Positions 1 through 9,761 of a DNA stretch of 63,136 nucleotides are shown one piece after another. A program made the position numbers and the translations under genes. This DNA comes from Ignavibacteriota bacterium (GTDB lineage Bacteria; Bacteroidota; Ignavibacteria; Kapaibacteriales; UBA2268): positions 1 to 63,136 of the forward strand of contig JAGXGG010000073.1 of the NCBI GenBank assembly GCA_024636855.1. Reading direction: 5' to 3'. Every line of letters starts with the position of its first letter. Within the stretch, counting starts at the first letter, position 1. The notes below the pieces were generated by a model. It worked only from the letters and a program-made list of their open reading frames with translations, was not told the origin of the DNA and did not search any database.

Positions 1-1763
1 TATTCTCAGCTTTAGATGACACTTATACTCCTATGGGTGGGCGATTGCTCAAAAAGTGGATATCGATGCCTCTGAAGAATAAAGGGCAAATAGAAAGAAG
101 ATTGAATGCTGTCGAAGAGTTATATGATTCTCAAAAAATTAATCAGCTAAGAGAAGAGCTAAAGAAAATAGGCGATATAGAGCGACTAGCAACTAAAATT
201 GCCACACTAAGAGCAAACCCAAGGGATTTGGTAGCACTCAAGAACTCACTTATTATACTTCCAGATATTACGAAGTTTTTCTCAACTTTTGAAGATACAT
301 ATCTTTCTCAACTTGGTGCTAGTCTTCCTAATTTGCAAGAATTAACTAGTAAATTAGAAAATGCACTAAAAGATGAACCTGGATTGAATATTGGAAAAGG
401 TAATGTATTCAGAGATGGGTATAACGAAGAGCTAGATGAATATGCTACTGCCCGATACTCTGCTAAAAACTGGATAAGTAATTATCAGAAAGAACAAAGA
501 GAAGCAACCGGAATAAATAGTCTAAAAGTCAGCTTCAACAACGTTTTTGGTTATTACATAGAAGTCTCAAGAATCAATAGTGATAAAGTCCCAGAAAGCT
601 ATCATAGGAAGCAAACCCTTACTAACTCGGAAAGATACATAACACCTGAGCTGAAAGTCTTCGAAGAAAAAGTATTCAGTGCTGACGAGAAAATAGACAC
701 TATTGAGAAAAAGCTATACTCTGAATTAATTAATGATTTGATGTCATATTTACAAGATTTGAAATTGAGTAGCTTTATTATATCACAAATTGACTGTCTG
801 CAATCCTACGCATTTGTTTCTCTACAAAGGAACTATAGCAAGCCTTTACTTACAGATGATAATAATCTTGATATAATTGACGGAAGACACCCTACCGTTG
901 AGATAAGTTTACCACATGGTGAGAGCTTTACTCCAAATGATACAAAATTTGATACAAGTACTGAGTTAGTCCACATTATCACAGGGCCTAATATGTCCGG
1001 TAAATCATGCTATTTGCGTCAAACTGCTATTATAATACTCATGGCTCAGATTGGGTGCTTCGTACCAGCTAAGAGCTGCACTATGGGCTTAGTAGATAAG
1101 ATCTACACGAGGGTCGGAGCTGGTGATAATATTAGAACTGGAGAAAGTACATTCTTAGTGGAAATGCAAGAAGCAGCTAATATAATGAACAATGCCACTG
1201 AAAGGAGTCTAATCTTGCTTGATGAAGTTGGCAGAGGAACAGCTACATTCGATGGTATATCTATTGCTTGGGCAATAGCAGAGTATATACATAATGTAAT
1301 TCAAGCAAAGACATTATTTGCTACTCACTATCATGAGTTAAATGAATTAGCTAATAGATACGAAAGAATAAAGAACTATAAAGTAGACGTGGTAGAAAGA
1401 GATACTAATATTATATTTACACATAAAGTTCTTGAGGGTAGTGCAGATCACTCCTTTGGTATTCATGTAGCTAAAATGGCTGGGCTACCCTATGACGTTG
1501 TGGAACGTTCGAAAGAAATAATGGGGACACTAGAAAGTGATGTAAGTCAGCAAAAAATTGATGGCGATGAACTTAGCTCTGCAAAGCCAGATGTAAATAA
1601 ATTGAAACCAATATCAGCACCTGAGACTACAGGACAAATGGCTATCTTCAGCTTCGAAGATGATAAATTACGAACTAGACTCAAACAAATGAGCATAGAA
1701 GCGATAACCCCACTCCAATCTTTTCAAATTCTTTCTGAGTTAATTAACGAAGCTAGAAAGTAG
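1..1763 (+). CDS. mutS: DNA mismatch repair ATPase MutS (5' end outside window)
   Basis: The reading frame is open from the window edge, and the residues just before the first Met (SALDDTYTP) match the MutS core, so the gene begins upstream and about the first third (mismatch-recognition domains) is missing. Visible parts are the lever/clamp region, then the ABC-type ATPase: Walker A GPNMSGKS about 318 residues after the first visible Met, Walker B LILLDEVGRGT near 394-404, and the THYHEL switch. MutS binds mismatches as a dimer and recruits MutL. The P-loop reads NMSGKS where NMGGKS is usual, a tolerated change. Downstream are 153 bp with no recognisable terminator. Confidence 0.95.
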   Translation, partial: FSALDDTYTPMGGRLLKKWISMPLKNKGQIERRLNAVEELYDSQKINQLREELKKIGDIERLATKIATLRANPRDLVALKNSLIILPDITKFFSTFEDTYLSQLGASLPNLQELTSKLENALKDEPGLNIGKGNVFRDGYNEELDEYATARYSAKNWISNYQKEQREATGINSLKVSFNNVFGYYIEVSRINSDKVPESYHRKQTLTNSERYITPELKVFEEKVFSADEKIDTIEKKLYSELINDLMSYLQDLKLSSFIISQIDCLQSYAFVSLQRNYSKPLLTDDNNLDIIDGRHPTVEISLPHGESFTPNDTKFDTSTELVHIITGPNMSGKSCYLRQTAIIILMAQIGCFVPAKSCTMGLVDKIYTRVGAGDNIRTGESTFLVEMQEAANIMNNATERSLILLDEVGRGTATFDGISIAWAIAEYIHNVIQAKTLFATHYHELNELANRYERIKNYKVDVVERDTNIIFTHKVLEGSADHSFGIHVAKMAGLPYDVVERSKEIMGTLESDVSQQKIDGDELSSAKPDVNKLKPISAPETTGQMAIFSFEDDKLRTRLKQMSIEAITPLQSFQILSELINEARK

Positions 1764-1916
1764 TAATCACTAAGGATTGTTCCATTTAGGTACAGAACGT
1801 ACATGAATTAAGACTTTTGGACAATTTTATTACAAAGGATAAATATGACTTTAATATTGTCTTTTTGATTATAATTTGTATTTTATGCGATTAAAAAAGT
1901 AACATTTTAGTATAAT

Positions 1917-3884
1917 ATGAAGCATGAACAACATAAGTTTATAAAATGGGTTAAATATAACTTTGATAACCTAATGTCCAAAGGCACATCTGCCCCATTA
2001 TTCCTATTGCTAGGAAGCTCTTTTATTTTTCTTTTAGTCATATCAGCTCTACTCCTTGTGTCTGGTATATTGACTCCAGATATTGTTACTAATGGAAAAG
2101 CATCAGGCGATGTAGACTTTTTTGATGCTATCTACCTAACTTTACTCCGTATGTTAGACCCAGGAGTAGTTTCTGACGATCCTATAATATGGCCTTTCCT
2201 AATATTTATGTTAACAGCCACATTGGGAGGAATGTTCTTTTTCTCAGTATTGATAGCAATTGTAAATAGTGGGGTAATCAATAAGCTTACTGATCTAAGA
2301 AAAGGTAAATCATTTGTATTAGAAACAAACCATACTATTATATTAGGTTGGTCATTCCAAGTATTCCCAATAGTCAAAGAGCTTGTTATAGCAAATGAGA
2401 ATCTGAAACATGCTTCAATAGCTATACTTGCTGAGAAAGATAAAATCTATATGGAAGATGAGATAAATTCAAAGGTAAAAGAACTGAAAACCACAAAAGT
2501 GGTATGTAGAACAGGGAGCCCAATTGACCTTATCGATTTAGAAATACTAAACATACATGAAGCAAAATCAATAATAATAATCGCGCCAGAGACTAAAGAC
2601 CCTGACTCAATAGTAATCAAAACTATACTTGCAATAACTAATAATCCAAACAGAAGACATGATACCAAATATCATATAGTTGCTGAGATAAGAGACCCTC
2701 GTAATGTGGCGATTGCAGAAATCGCAGGTCGTGATGAAGTTCAGTTAGTTATTTTTGATTATTTGATATCTAGAATTACGGCACAGACATGTCGTCAACC
2801 TGGTTTATCTGTTGTATTCAATGAATTACTAGACTTTAGTGGCGATGAGATATACTTCCAAGAGGAGCCCGAATTGGTTGGTAAAACATTTGTTGAGGCT
2901 ATGTTTTCTTATGAGGATTCTATTCTAATTGGTATAAGACGAAAGAATGGTGAAATACTACTAAAGCCACCACACGATACGCAGATAGAAAAAGGTGATA
3001 TAATAATTGCCGTTTCTGAAGATGATGATACTATAAAGCTTTCTGGTAAAAAAGAATTTAATATAAATACTGATGCAATTAGGAAAAATCCAGAATACGT
3101 GGACCCTTCACCTGAGACTACGCTGATAATAGGATGGAATAGACGTGCTCATCTGATTATAAATGAATTGGACAACTATGTTCATCCAGGTTCTAGAATA
3201 ACAGTGATTGCTGAAAACACTTCAGCAGAAAATGATTTATCACTTCATTGTGCAGATTTGCAGAATCAGACTGTTACATTTTGGTTCGGTGACACAACTA
3301 ATAGAAGAATACTAGATGATTTGAATATAGAAACATACAATCATATTATCGTACTCAGCCAAACAGAGAATAGCGATATTCAAGCTAGTGACGCTAGGAC
3401 TTTATCGACATTACTCCATTTGCGTGATATAGCTGATACTAGAGGCCATGAGTTCTCAATAGTTTCGGAAATGCTTGACGATAGAAATAGGGAGTTAGCT
3501 GAGATTACTCATACAGATGATTTCATAGTCAGCGTAAAGTTAGATAGTTTGATGTTATCACAAATATCAGAGAATGCTGAGTTGAAACGAATTTTTGAAG
3601 ATTTATTCTCAGCTGGTGGCCCATCAATTTATATAAAACCAGCAGAGTATTATGTAGAATTAGGAAGGGCAGTAAACTTCTATACGATAATGGAATCGGC
3701 TAGACAACAAGGGCACTTAGCGATAGGAATAAAACTAAAGAATAATGATACTTCGTTCAAAAAGTCTGAGATGCTTGCCCACGGAGTTATTGTAAACCCA
3801 AATAAATCGAGGGAAGTTTTCTTTAGTAAAGGTGATAAAATTATAATACTATCAGAAGATGAAATAACAGATGTTATTGGTTAG
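1917..3884 (+). CDS. CASTOR/POLLUX-related putative ion channel with RCK domains
   Basis: 655 residues. The N-terminus has two hydrophobic segments (about 25-52 and 90-118) separated by a pore-loop-like stretch (FDAIYLTLLRMLDPG). Two Rossmann-type RCK/TrkA-N units follow, beginning TIILGWSFQVFP and TLIIGWNRRAHL. This layout matches the prokaryotic relatives of the plant nuclear channels CASTOR/POLLUX/DMI1, presumed ligand-gated cation channels in the inner membrane. The ion cannot be read from sequence. The 3' end overlaps the convergent rsmD by 11 bp. Confidence 0.8.
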   Translation: MKHEQHKFIKWVKYNFDNLMSKGTSAPLFLLLGSSFIFLLVISALLLVSGILTPDIVTNGKASGDVDFFDAIYLTLLRMLDPGVVSDDPIIWPFLIFMLTATLGGMFFFSVLIAIVNSGVINKLTDLRKGKSFVLETNHTIILGWSFQVFPIVKELVIANENLKHASIAILAEKDKIYMEDEINSKVKELKTTKVVCRTGSPIDLIDLEILNIHEAKSIIIIAPETKDPDSIVIKTILAITNNPNRRHDTKYHIVAEIRDPRNVAIAEIAGRDEVQLVIFDYLISRITAQTCRQPGLSVVFNELLDFSGDEIYFQEEPELVGKTFVEAMFSYEDSILIGIRRKNGEILLKPPHDTQIEKGDIIIAVSEDDDTIKLSGKKEFNINTDAIRKNPEYVDPSPETTLIIGWNRRAHLIINELDNYVHPGSRITVIAENTSAENDLSLHCADLQNQTVTFWFGDTTNRRILDDLNIETYNHIIVLSQTENSDIQASDARTLSTLLHLRDIADTRGHEFSIVSEMLDDRNRELAEITHTDDFIVSVKLDSLMLSQISENAELKRIFEDLFSAGGPSIYIKPAEYYVELGRAVNFYTIMESARQQGHLAIGIKLKNNDTSFKKSEMLAHGVIVNPNKSREVFFSKGDKIIILSEDEITDVIG

Positions 3885-4428
3885 AAAATTCTAGTATTGT
3901 TAACTTAGATATACCAAATGATTTTTGCTTAACTAAGGTGAAATTTGAAGAATAAATGATTTCCTCTTTATCTTCTGTTTCTAGAATTAAAAAGCCCTCA
4001 TGTTCTAAAAGCTTTCTATCTTCAACAATTATGATTATCTGATTAGCCGTTTGCAAGTGGTAAGGAGCGTCGGAAAAGATAATATTATATATAGTATCGC
4101 ATTTTTTGAGAAAAGCCAATACGTCTGATTTTACAATGTTGTAAGACTCCTTTTCAAGGTTAATATCAGAGGCAAATTGCTTTATAACGGTAATTGGTTG
4201 GTAATTCTTCTCGACGAAAGTACAATTCTTCGCTCCCCTACTTAGAAATTCAATTCCTACTAAACCAGAGCCAGCATAGCAATCTAGAACTCTCTTGTTC
4301 TCAAAATATATATAATTATCTAATGTGCTGAATAAAGATTCGCGTGATTTATCAGTTGTAGGTCTAACACCGGCAGGCATCTTTCCTTTTATAGAGCGTC
4401 CACCATATTTGCCAGAGATAACTCTCAA
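3874..4428 (-). CDS. rsmD: 16S rRNA (guanine(966)-N2)-methyltransferase RsmD
   Basis: 184 residues, the usual size. The N-terminus MRVISGKYGGRSIKG and the VRPTTDKSRESLFSTL block are diagnostic. The SAM-binding motif I is LDCYAGSGLVGIE (48-60). Motif IV, normally DPPY, reads SDAPY (119-123). The enzyme methylates G966 of 16S rRNA. It overlaps the upstream minus-strand gene by 4 bp (ATGA), so the two are probably translated together; the convergent channel gene overlaps its 3' end. Confidence 0.92.
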   Translation of the reverse strand: MRVISGKYGGRSIKGKMPAGVRPTTDKSRESLFSTLDNYIYFENKRVLDCYAGSGLVGIEFLSRGAKNCTFVEKNYQPITVIKQFASDINLEKESYNIVKSDVLAFLKKCDTIYNIIFSDAPYHLQTANQIIIIVEDRKLLEHEGFLILETEDKEEIIYSSNFTLVKQKSFGISKLTILEFSNQ

Positions 4429-5345
4429 AACTCAAATACTTTTCCTTTGTCAAAACTATTAAGTGAACCACCAACAACCGGTGAGTAAATGTGGGAAGTA
4501 CGGATACAGTATTCGCGTAATCTATTGTCTATATTGGCTCTGACCAATCTGAATGAATTGAGCCTTTTAATCTCTAAGCTCAAGGTATTAGAGATTTTAT
4601 CAAGTAATGATTTTTTTAAATTAGTACCAATTACTAAAGCGTTACCAGTGGATAGTCCACTTGCATTTAGTTTTGTAATTTCGTTTTCAATAGCTTCTAT
4701 TAAATTCTCATCATTATCATTCTTAATCAAATCGTAAAAGTAAGTTGTATTATTATTACTTAAGCTAATATCACAGAATGAATCTTCAACATTGATAAGT
4801 AGGTCGTATAAATGGCTAGTATCAGGGTAATTATATTCTATTGTATTCTGGGAAGCGATCTGAGCCATTGTGATATAGCTAATATCTAATCCTGTTATTT
4901 CTAGTGCTTTCTTACAGTTCTCAACTATACTTCTTCTGATAAATACTACAAATAGCATTTCAGAATCATTCTCATCTTTCTGACCATAGGGATAAATCCG
5001 AAATATGAAATTAGCAATATCAAAAGATTCATTATTTCCTTTTATTTCAAGTTCTAATAACTCTTTGAGTTTTGAACTATCCATGTCTATCAAACCTGGA
5101 ATTATAGTCCAAAAAGCAGATTCATTGTTAAGAATAACGTTAAGTTCTTCTATTTTATGCTCAGTAGTAGTTAAATTCCTATTGAGTTGATTGATGGCTT
5201 TCTTAGAATTCTCATCATCTATATCGTCTAAGTTGACTGGGTCAAGTGTAGAGGCTATGTCCAGCAGAGATAGACCCTTATTATTCCTCTCAAAAATACC
5301 AGAATAAACCTTATCCGAATTAAAAAATACTGTTAGTGATTTCAT
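4425..5345 (-). CDS. PilM-like / actin-fold protein encoded with rsmD (uncertain)
   Basis: 306 residues, no signal peptide or membrane segment. The middle contains a PilM-like pattern: LKELLELEIKGN, a beta segment ending EMLFVVFIRRSIVENCKKALEITGLDI, then LLINVEDSFCDISLSNNN, which resembles a degenerate phosphate-binding hairpin, and a closing VVGGSLNS. In many Bacteroidota a poorly conserved protein (DUF3822 and relatives) sits directly before rsmD, and this may be its equivalent. ATGA overlap with rsmD indicates translational coupling. Function unknown; the fold assignment is inference. Confidence 0.45.
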   Translation of the reverse strand: MKSLTVFFNSDKVYSGIFERNNKGLSLLDIASTLDPVNLDDIDDENSKKAINQLNRNLTTTEHKIEELNVILNNESAFWTIIPGLIDMDSSKLKELLELEIKGNNESFDIANFIFRIYPYGQKDENDSEMLFVVFIRRSIVENCKKALEITGLDISYITMAQIASQNTIEYNYPDTSHLYDLLINVEDSFCDISLSNNNTTYFYDLIKNDNDENLIEAIENEITKLNASGLSTGNALVIGTNLKKSLLDKISNTLSLEIKRLNSFRLVRANIDNRLREYCIRTSHIYSPVVGGSLNSFDKGKVFEF

Positions 5346-5393
5346 AAAAAATTAAAAAAATTTTTATTTTCAATCCCCTAAATTAAAAAAAAT

Positions 5394-7631
5394 TTAGATA
5401 TGAGACCGTGAAATCTTTGCAAATTCAAAAACTTTAAATGATAAATCTGATTGTATCTCAAAATCAGAAATCAGATTTAGCATTATAATACTTCTTCTAA
5501 CAGTTGACTTTTGTTTTTTAATACGTTTTAACTGATTTCTATATAGTTCTAAAGTGTTAGAATTGAACTCAGTATATAGTTTCTTAATTGTTTCATAATT
5601 CTCAAAATTATAATCGCCAAGTGCTTTAATTAAAAGAACATTATACTCTTCATATTTTTTGTTCAATGTTGTAAGTAATTCCATTTCATCTTCTGTAAGT
5701 GGTTTGTGATTATTATTCACATACTTATAGTTTTGTGCTACAGAATGGTATAACTTATCAGAAATATCTTGAAGTGAGATTGTAATTCGAATAGCTAAAT
5801 TCGCAAACTCAGTATCTTCATATTCGAATTTATTGACTAATCTTATGAAACTTGAGTTAAGAACAATTACATCTTTTTCGATCTCAGCTGCTTTTTTCTT
5901 AGACTTTTTCAATTTTTTAAGGTCTTCGTCTATCAACCCTGTATTACTTTTAGCAAAAACACTAGTTACATCATTCAAGAAAATAGAGACATCATTCATA
6001 ACTTTTTTGTTTGAATATTCTTTGTCGCCTTCTTCTTTTCTAGATTTAATATCTGCAGCACGATGCTTTTCTTCTTTTGCTTTGTGATATCTAGCACTTC
6101 TATATATAGTAAATGCAGTCAAAACAAAAACACCAAGTAAACCTACCCACTCACCGTAGTATATAGTATAACATATAATCATAGAACCAACAGTAGCAAA
6201 TAGGGCAGTTATAAACCAACCACCAATAACTGTAAGTACACCAGATACTCTATAAACAGCACTGTCTCTGCCCCATGCTTTATCAGGTAGTGCCGCAGCC
6301 ATAGCTACGATAAATGTCACATAAGTAGTTGATAATGGTAATTTGAAAAAAGTAGCTATAGAGATTAGTCCAGCAGAAACGAATAAAATAACAGCAGCTC
6401 TAAGCAAATCGAAAGCTGGTGCATTTCCTAATTCATCCAAATCGGGTTTAAATTTAGAAGTATCGAATCTACTATTTACAAATCTAATAACTGAGCTAGG
6501 AATTAATTTTTTGATTTCACTGAATATACCATAAGTCATTCTTACTAAAGCTCTAGCCATCGCGTTCGATTCAAATCTTTCATATCCTTCATCTTGACGA
6601 CCTAAACTAATAGTAGTAGTAGCTACAGAACGTGCCTTCTTTGATAAGAACAAAGTGGCAACCATAACTAACCCAGAGAATAACAACATCCAAGTCTCTG
6701 CAGGTAATTTGCCTTGCATACCTGACATACTAGTTGTCAATGGATTGTCAGTCAGTGAAGCAATTTTAAATGCATTAAGTCCTGCGATGGGTGCGCCAAT
6801 AAAGTTTACAAGATCATTAGCTGCAAACGCCATTGCAAGGGCAAAAGTACCTACAAGTACTATTAACTTTAATACATTAAATTTCGTGAATCTCTGTACG
6901 ATTAGTAGTACTACAGTCCAAAAACCATACAGATAAATGAATATTAATCCCATATTGTCTTGGAAATATCCTTTGAAATCTCCTTTCATGAATTCAGTGT
7001 TTTTAGCACCTTTCATCATTATAAACATAGTGATAGAAGCAAGAGCCATAGCTCCCCAGAATGCTCCATATCTTCTAAACCTTTTTTCAAAATCAAAAGA
7101 GAAGATTAACCTTGTTATATACTGAACAAACAATCCAAATACGAATGCCATTACTATAGATAATAAGATAGCACCTATAATGGTGAGTACCATATTTACA
7201 TTCATATAATTGGCTATTTCTGAATAATTCCCTGTTGTATCACCGATTTTAATTAGTGTCATTGCCATACCCGACCCGAAGAGCCCAAATACAATAGAGA
7301 CGGTGGTAGAAGTAGGGAGACCAAAAGTATTGAAAGTGTCTAAGAGGAGAATATCGAGGAACATAACGGAGACAAATATGACCATCAGCTCAGGCATCAG
7401 GAAGAATTCAGGGTTAAATATACCCTTCCTTGCTACTTCCATCATACCACCGGATACCATCACTCCAACTAGTACACCGATTGCGGCTACTATCATGATA
7501 GTTCTTAGCTTAGCAGCATTAGCCCCAATTGCAGAATTCAAAAAATTTACAGCATCATTTGCAACACCAACTGTAAGATCTACTATCGCCAACAGAATTA
7601 GGATGACAAGAATTACTAGATTTATATCCAC
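5394..7631 (-). CDS. Inorganic phosphate transporter, PiT family, with helical C-terminal domain
   Basis: 745 residues. The PiT signature appears early (TVGVANDAVNFLNSAIGANAAKL) and again at about residue 265 (MAFAANDLVNFIGAPIAGL), as expected for the two inverted PHO-4 repeats. About a dozen membrane helices reach to near residue 520. The last ~190 residues are charged and helical (a lysine-rich linker, then a PhoU/DUF47-like region), an arrangement common in Bacteroidota PiT proteins and possibly regulatory. Likely role: cation-coupled phosphate import across the inner membrane. A TATATTTG box lies 37 bp upstream. Confidence 0.9.
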   Translation of the reverse strand: MDINLVILVILILLAIVDLTVGVANDAVNFLNSAIGANAAKLRTIMIVAAIGVLVGVMVSGGMMEVARKGIFNPEFFLMPELMVIFVSVMFLDILLLDTFNTFGLPTSTTVSIVFGLFGSGMAMTLIKIGDTTGNYSEIANYMNVNMVLTIIGAILLSIVMAFVFGLFVQYITRLIFSFDFEKRFRRYGAFWGAMALASITMFIMMKGAKNTEFMKGDFKGYFQDNMGLIFIYLYGFWTVVLLIVQRFTKFNVLKLIVLVGTFALAMAFAANDLVNFIGAPIAGLNAFKIASLTDNPLTTSMSGMQGKLPAETWMLLFSGLVMVATLFLSKKARSVATTTISLGRQDEGYERFESNAMARALVRMTYGIFSEIKKLIPSSVIRFVNSRFDTSKFKPDLDELGNAPAFDLLRAAVILFVSAGLISIATFFKLPLSTTYVTFIVAMAAALPDKAWGRDSAVYRVSGVLTVIGGWFITALFATVGSMIICYTIYYGEWVGLLGVFVLTAFTIYRSARYHKAKEEKHRAADIKSRKEEGDKEYSNKKVMNDVSIFLNDVTSVFAKSNTGLIDEDLKKLKKSKKKAAEIEKDVIVLNSSFIRLVNKFEYEDTEFANLAIRITISLQDISDKLYHSVAQNYKYVNNNHKPLTEDEMELLTTLNKKYEEYNVLLIKALGDYNFENYETIKKLYTEFNSNTLELYRNQLKRIKKQKSTVRRSIIMLNLISDFEIQSDLSFKVFEFAKISRSHI

Positions 7632-7667
7632 TTTTTATATTTTCTTTTTTATGAATTATGACAGATT

Positions 7668-7675
7668 CAAATATA
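7668..7675 (-). promoter_or_regulatory. Putative -7 promoter element (TATATTTG) of the PiT gene
   Basis: Exact match to the Bacteroidota -7 consensus TAnnTTTG, 37 bp before the PiT start codon. No TTG at the usual -33 spacing was seen, so this rests on the -7 box alone. Confidence 0.4.
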
Positions 7676-7755
7676 AAAATATATATCAATAATAATAGAA
7701 GTAATTACAAATCTTAACACTTTCTTAACAATTAAGAATTACTAAAATAGGATTA

Positions 7756-8505
7756 TCATTTAATTTCACTTAACGATTCCAATATATCTCTTGGCTCAGC
7801 CCTGTTTCTATAATCTGCGTCTAAGAAGGCATAGACTATATTACCCTCTATGTCTATTACATAAGTCGCTGCTAGAGGTAGTGTATTACTTTCGTCACCA
7901 TTGTATCCATGGAGATCAAACCCATCTTGGTAGCGTTTGGCAACTGCTTCTGTTAGCTCAAAAACAACACCATAATCTTTAGCAACTTTATTACCTACAT
8001 CACTAAGGACTTGGAAAGAAAGCGAGTTCTTCTCAACTGTTGATAGAGAGCTATCGGGCAACTCGGGAGTTAACGCTACTAAAGAAGCATCATGCTTTTT
8101 GAAATTTGGTAACTCGTCTTGTAATCTTTTCAAAGTCAAATTGCAATAAGGACACCATCCACCACGATACCAGATTAGAACAACTGGTCCGTTTTTCAAT
8201 TCATCATAAAGAGTTACGCTCTCCCCTTTTGCATTTTTCAGCTTAAAGTTAGGAGCTTTATCGCCTTTATTCATAGCTTTCTCTAGTACACCATCATCTA
8301 TAATTGCTTGGATACCAGCAGCATAATCTTTTTTCTTTTCTTCATCAGCATTCAATTCAAAATTTGTTTTTTTCTCATCAAGTGAATTTTGAAGAGGAAT
8401 ATACTCTTCAGTTTGTTGAGTTTCATTTTCCATTTTATCATTCTCTTTATTATTTTCACATGCTAATAATGTAAATAGCATGAGAGTTACCAATATTTTA
8501 TACAT
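7756..8505 (-). CDS. Peroxiredoxin-like (AhpC/TSA) lipoprotein
   Basis: 249 residues. The N-terminus MYKILVTLMLFTLLAC is a lipoprotein signal with Cys16 as the lipidation site. An acidic linker leads to a thioredoxin-fold AhpC/TSA domain beginning GDKAPNFKLKNAKGE (81-95). The active site is WYRGGWCPYC with CxxC at 118-121, as in the peroxiredoxin-like family rather than classical AhpC. Expected role: thiol-based peroxide reduction in the periplasm. It is divergent from msrB across 161 bp, so two envelope oxidative-damage genes share one control region. Confidence 0.83.
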   Translation of the reverse strand: MYKILVTLMLFTLLACENNKENDKMENETQQTEEYIPLQNSLDEKKTNFELNADEEKKKDYAAGIQAIIDDGVLEKAMNKGDKAPNFKLKNAKGESVTLYDELKNGPVVLIWYRGGWCPYCNLTLKRLQDELPNFKKHDASLVALTPELPDSSLSTVEKNSLSFQVLSDVGNKVAKDYGVVFELTEAVAKRYQDGFDLHGYNGDESNTLPLAATYVIDIEGNIVYAFLDADYRNRAEPRDILESLSEIK

Positions 8506-8666
8506 ATCCGTATTTATCTATTATTATTAATAAAAAAGAACACGTTTCCAAGCATTTATTATTCTTAGATTAAATGAAATGTAACAGACATAATCTAAAT
8601 CTTCATTTAAGTCGTATAATATTTATTACTAATCACAGTCTATAAATACAAAAAAAGAGGAAGAAA

Positions 8667-9185
8667 ATGAAGCAAATCAAAATGTTAACAATAATCGCAA
8701 TTAGTGCACTACTAATAGCTTTTGTATATTCGCAATTAGAATCGAAACCAAAGGAAAAGAAAACAATGGATAAAATGCCTGTAGAAAAAACTGATGCTGA
8801 GTGGAAGAAAGAACTTACACCTGATCAATATAGAGTACTAAGAGAGAAAGGAACTGAAAGACCTGGTACTGGTGAATACAATCTACACTTTGAAGATGGG
8901 ATGTACAAATGTGCAGCATGTGGTAGCAGCCTTTTTGGATCAGACACTAAGTTTGAATCTGATTGCGGTTGGCCGTCATTCTCAGAAATAAAAGATAAGA
9001 GTAAAATAAAAGAGATCAAAGACACTTCACACGGAATGATAAGAACAGAAGTCGTATGCGCTAACTGTGGTGGGCATCTTGGTCATGTATTCAATGATGG
9101 GCCTACTTCTACTGGACTTCGTTATTGCATTAATTCTGTTTCCTTGGACTTTGCACCAGATACAAGTAAAAGCGAAAATAAATGA
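8667..9185 (+). CDS. msrB: Peptide-methionine (R)-S-oxide reductase MsrB, membrane-anchored or secreted
   Basis: 172 residues. An N-terminal hydrophobic stretch (about 5-22) precedes a Lys/Glu-rich linker, so the catalytic domain probably faces the periplasm. The SelR domain has the zinc ligands C82/C85 (CAAC) and C131/C134 (CANC), the GWPSF motif, and the catalytic Cys154 in [12 protein letters not shown]. It reduces methionine-R-sulfoxide in proteins. The stop overlaps the next start by 4 bp (ATGA), suggesting a two-gene operon. No lipobox Cys was seen, so it is more likely a membrane anchor or cleaved signal. Confidence 0.93.
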   Translation: MKQIKMLTIIAISALLIAFVYSQLESKPKEKKTMDKMPVEKTDAEWKKELTPDQYRVLREKGTERPGTGEYNLHFEDGMYKCAACGSSLFGSDTKFESDCGWPSFSEIKDKSKIKEIKDTSHGMIRTEVVCANCGGHLGHVFNDGPTSTGLRYCINSVSLDFAPDTSKSENK

Positions 9186-9688
9186 TAGAATTTATAGAGG
9201 TTCTAGAGCAAAAGCTTAGTACTGAAGACCAAGATGTAATAGACGAGTGCAATAAACGATTAAAGCAAGAGTTCCAAGTATCACCAAATGCTAGAGAGGA
9301 AGTTGGCTATTTCTTGCATTTAGTCAATGAAGGTTTATACCCAAAGGAGAATATCTATGATTTTCTCTACAAGTTCATAGATTATTATTACGAAGATGCA
9401 GAATATCTATACGATTATGCTAATATAATCCTTTATGCTGTATCCGAAGAGTGGATAGACCCTATTATCGGCTCACGGCTCATCGGGTCTATTTGGACTG
9501 TTTTGGGCTACCCTCCCGAACTGACCGATTTCATAGGTACAGAAGGCGAGATAGAATATCACGATAATCGACTTCGAAATGAAAATATAAGTGAATCTGA
9601 AAAGAAAGAAATAGAAGAAAAACTAGACCAAATTCGGATCAAATTAATTCGAATTGCAAAAGATTATGTGGAAAATAATACCTTTTAA
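9182..9688 (+). CDS. Hypothetical acidic cytoplasmic protein co-transcribed with msrB
   Basis: 168 residues, not recognised. It is soluble, helical and acidic, with an aromatic-rich middle ([19 protein letters not shown]) and a charged coiled-coil-like tail ([22 protein letters not shown]). The ATGA overlap with msrB implies translational coupling. It has no signal peptide although msrB appears exported, so a direct partnership is not obvious. Confidence 0.6.
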   Translation: MIEFIEVLEQKLSTEDQDVIDECNKRLKQEFQVSPNAREEVGYFLHLVNEGLYPKENIYDFLYKFIDYYYEDAEYLYDYANIILYAVSEEWIDPIIGSRLIGSIWTVLGYPPELTDFIGTEGEIEYHDNRLRNENISESEKKEIEEKLDQIRIKLIRIAKDYVENNTF

Positions 9689-9722
9689 TCTTAATTCTTT
9701 TTACAATTATTCCTACATTTCT

Positions 9723-9730
9723 TAATTTTG
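9723..9730 (+). promoter_or_regulatory. Putative -7 promoter element (TAATTTTG) of trhO
   Basis: Match to TAnnTTTG 32 bp before the trhO start codon and 35 bp after the preceding stop. No clear TTG -33 element. Confidence 0.4.
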
Positions 9731-9761
9731 TGGATTATAGGTTCAAAATAAAAGATAAACA

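Noticed and set aside
1764-1916. Small gene or terminator between mutS and the ion channel
   Set aside because: A+T-rich sequence with no plausible start-to-stop frame and no hairpin followed by T.
5833-7692. Plus-strand frames opposite the phosphate transporter
   Set aside because: Several short frames antisense to one membrane protein gene, with compositions expected of complement strands.
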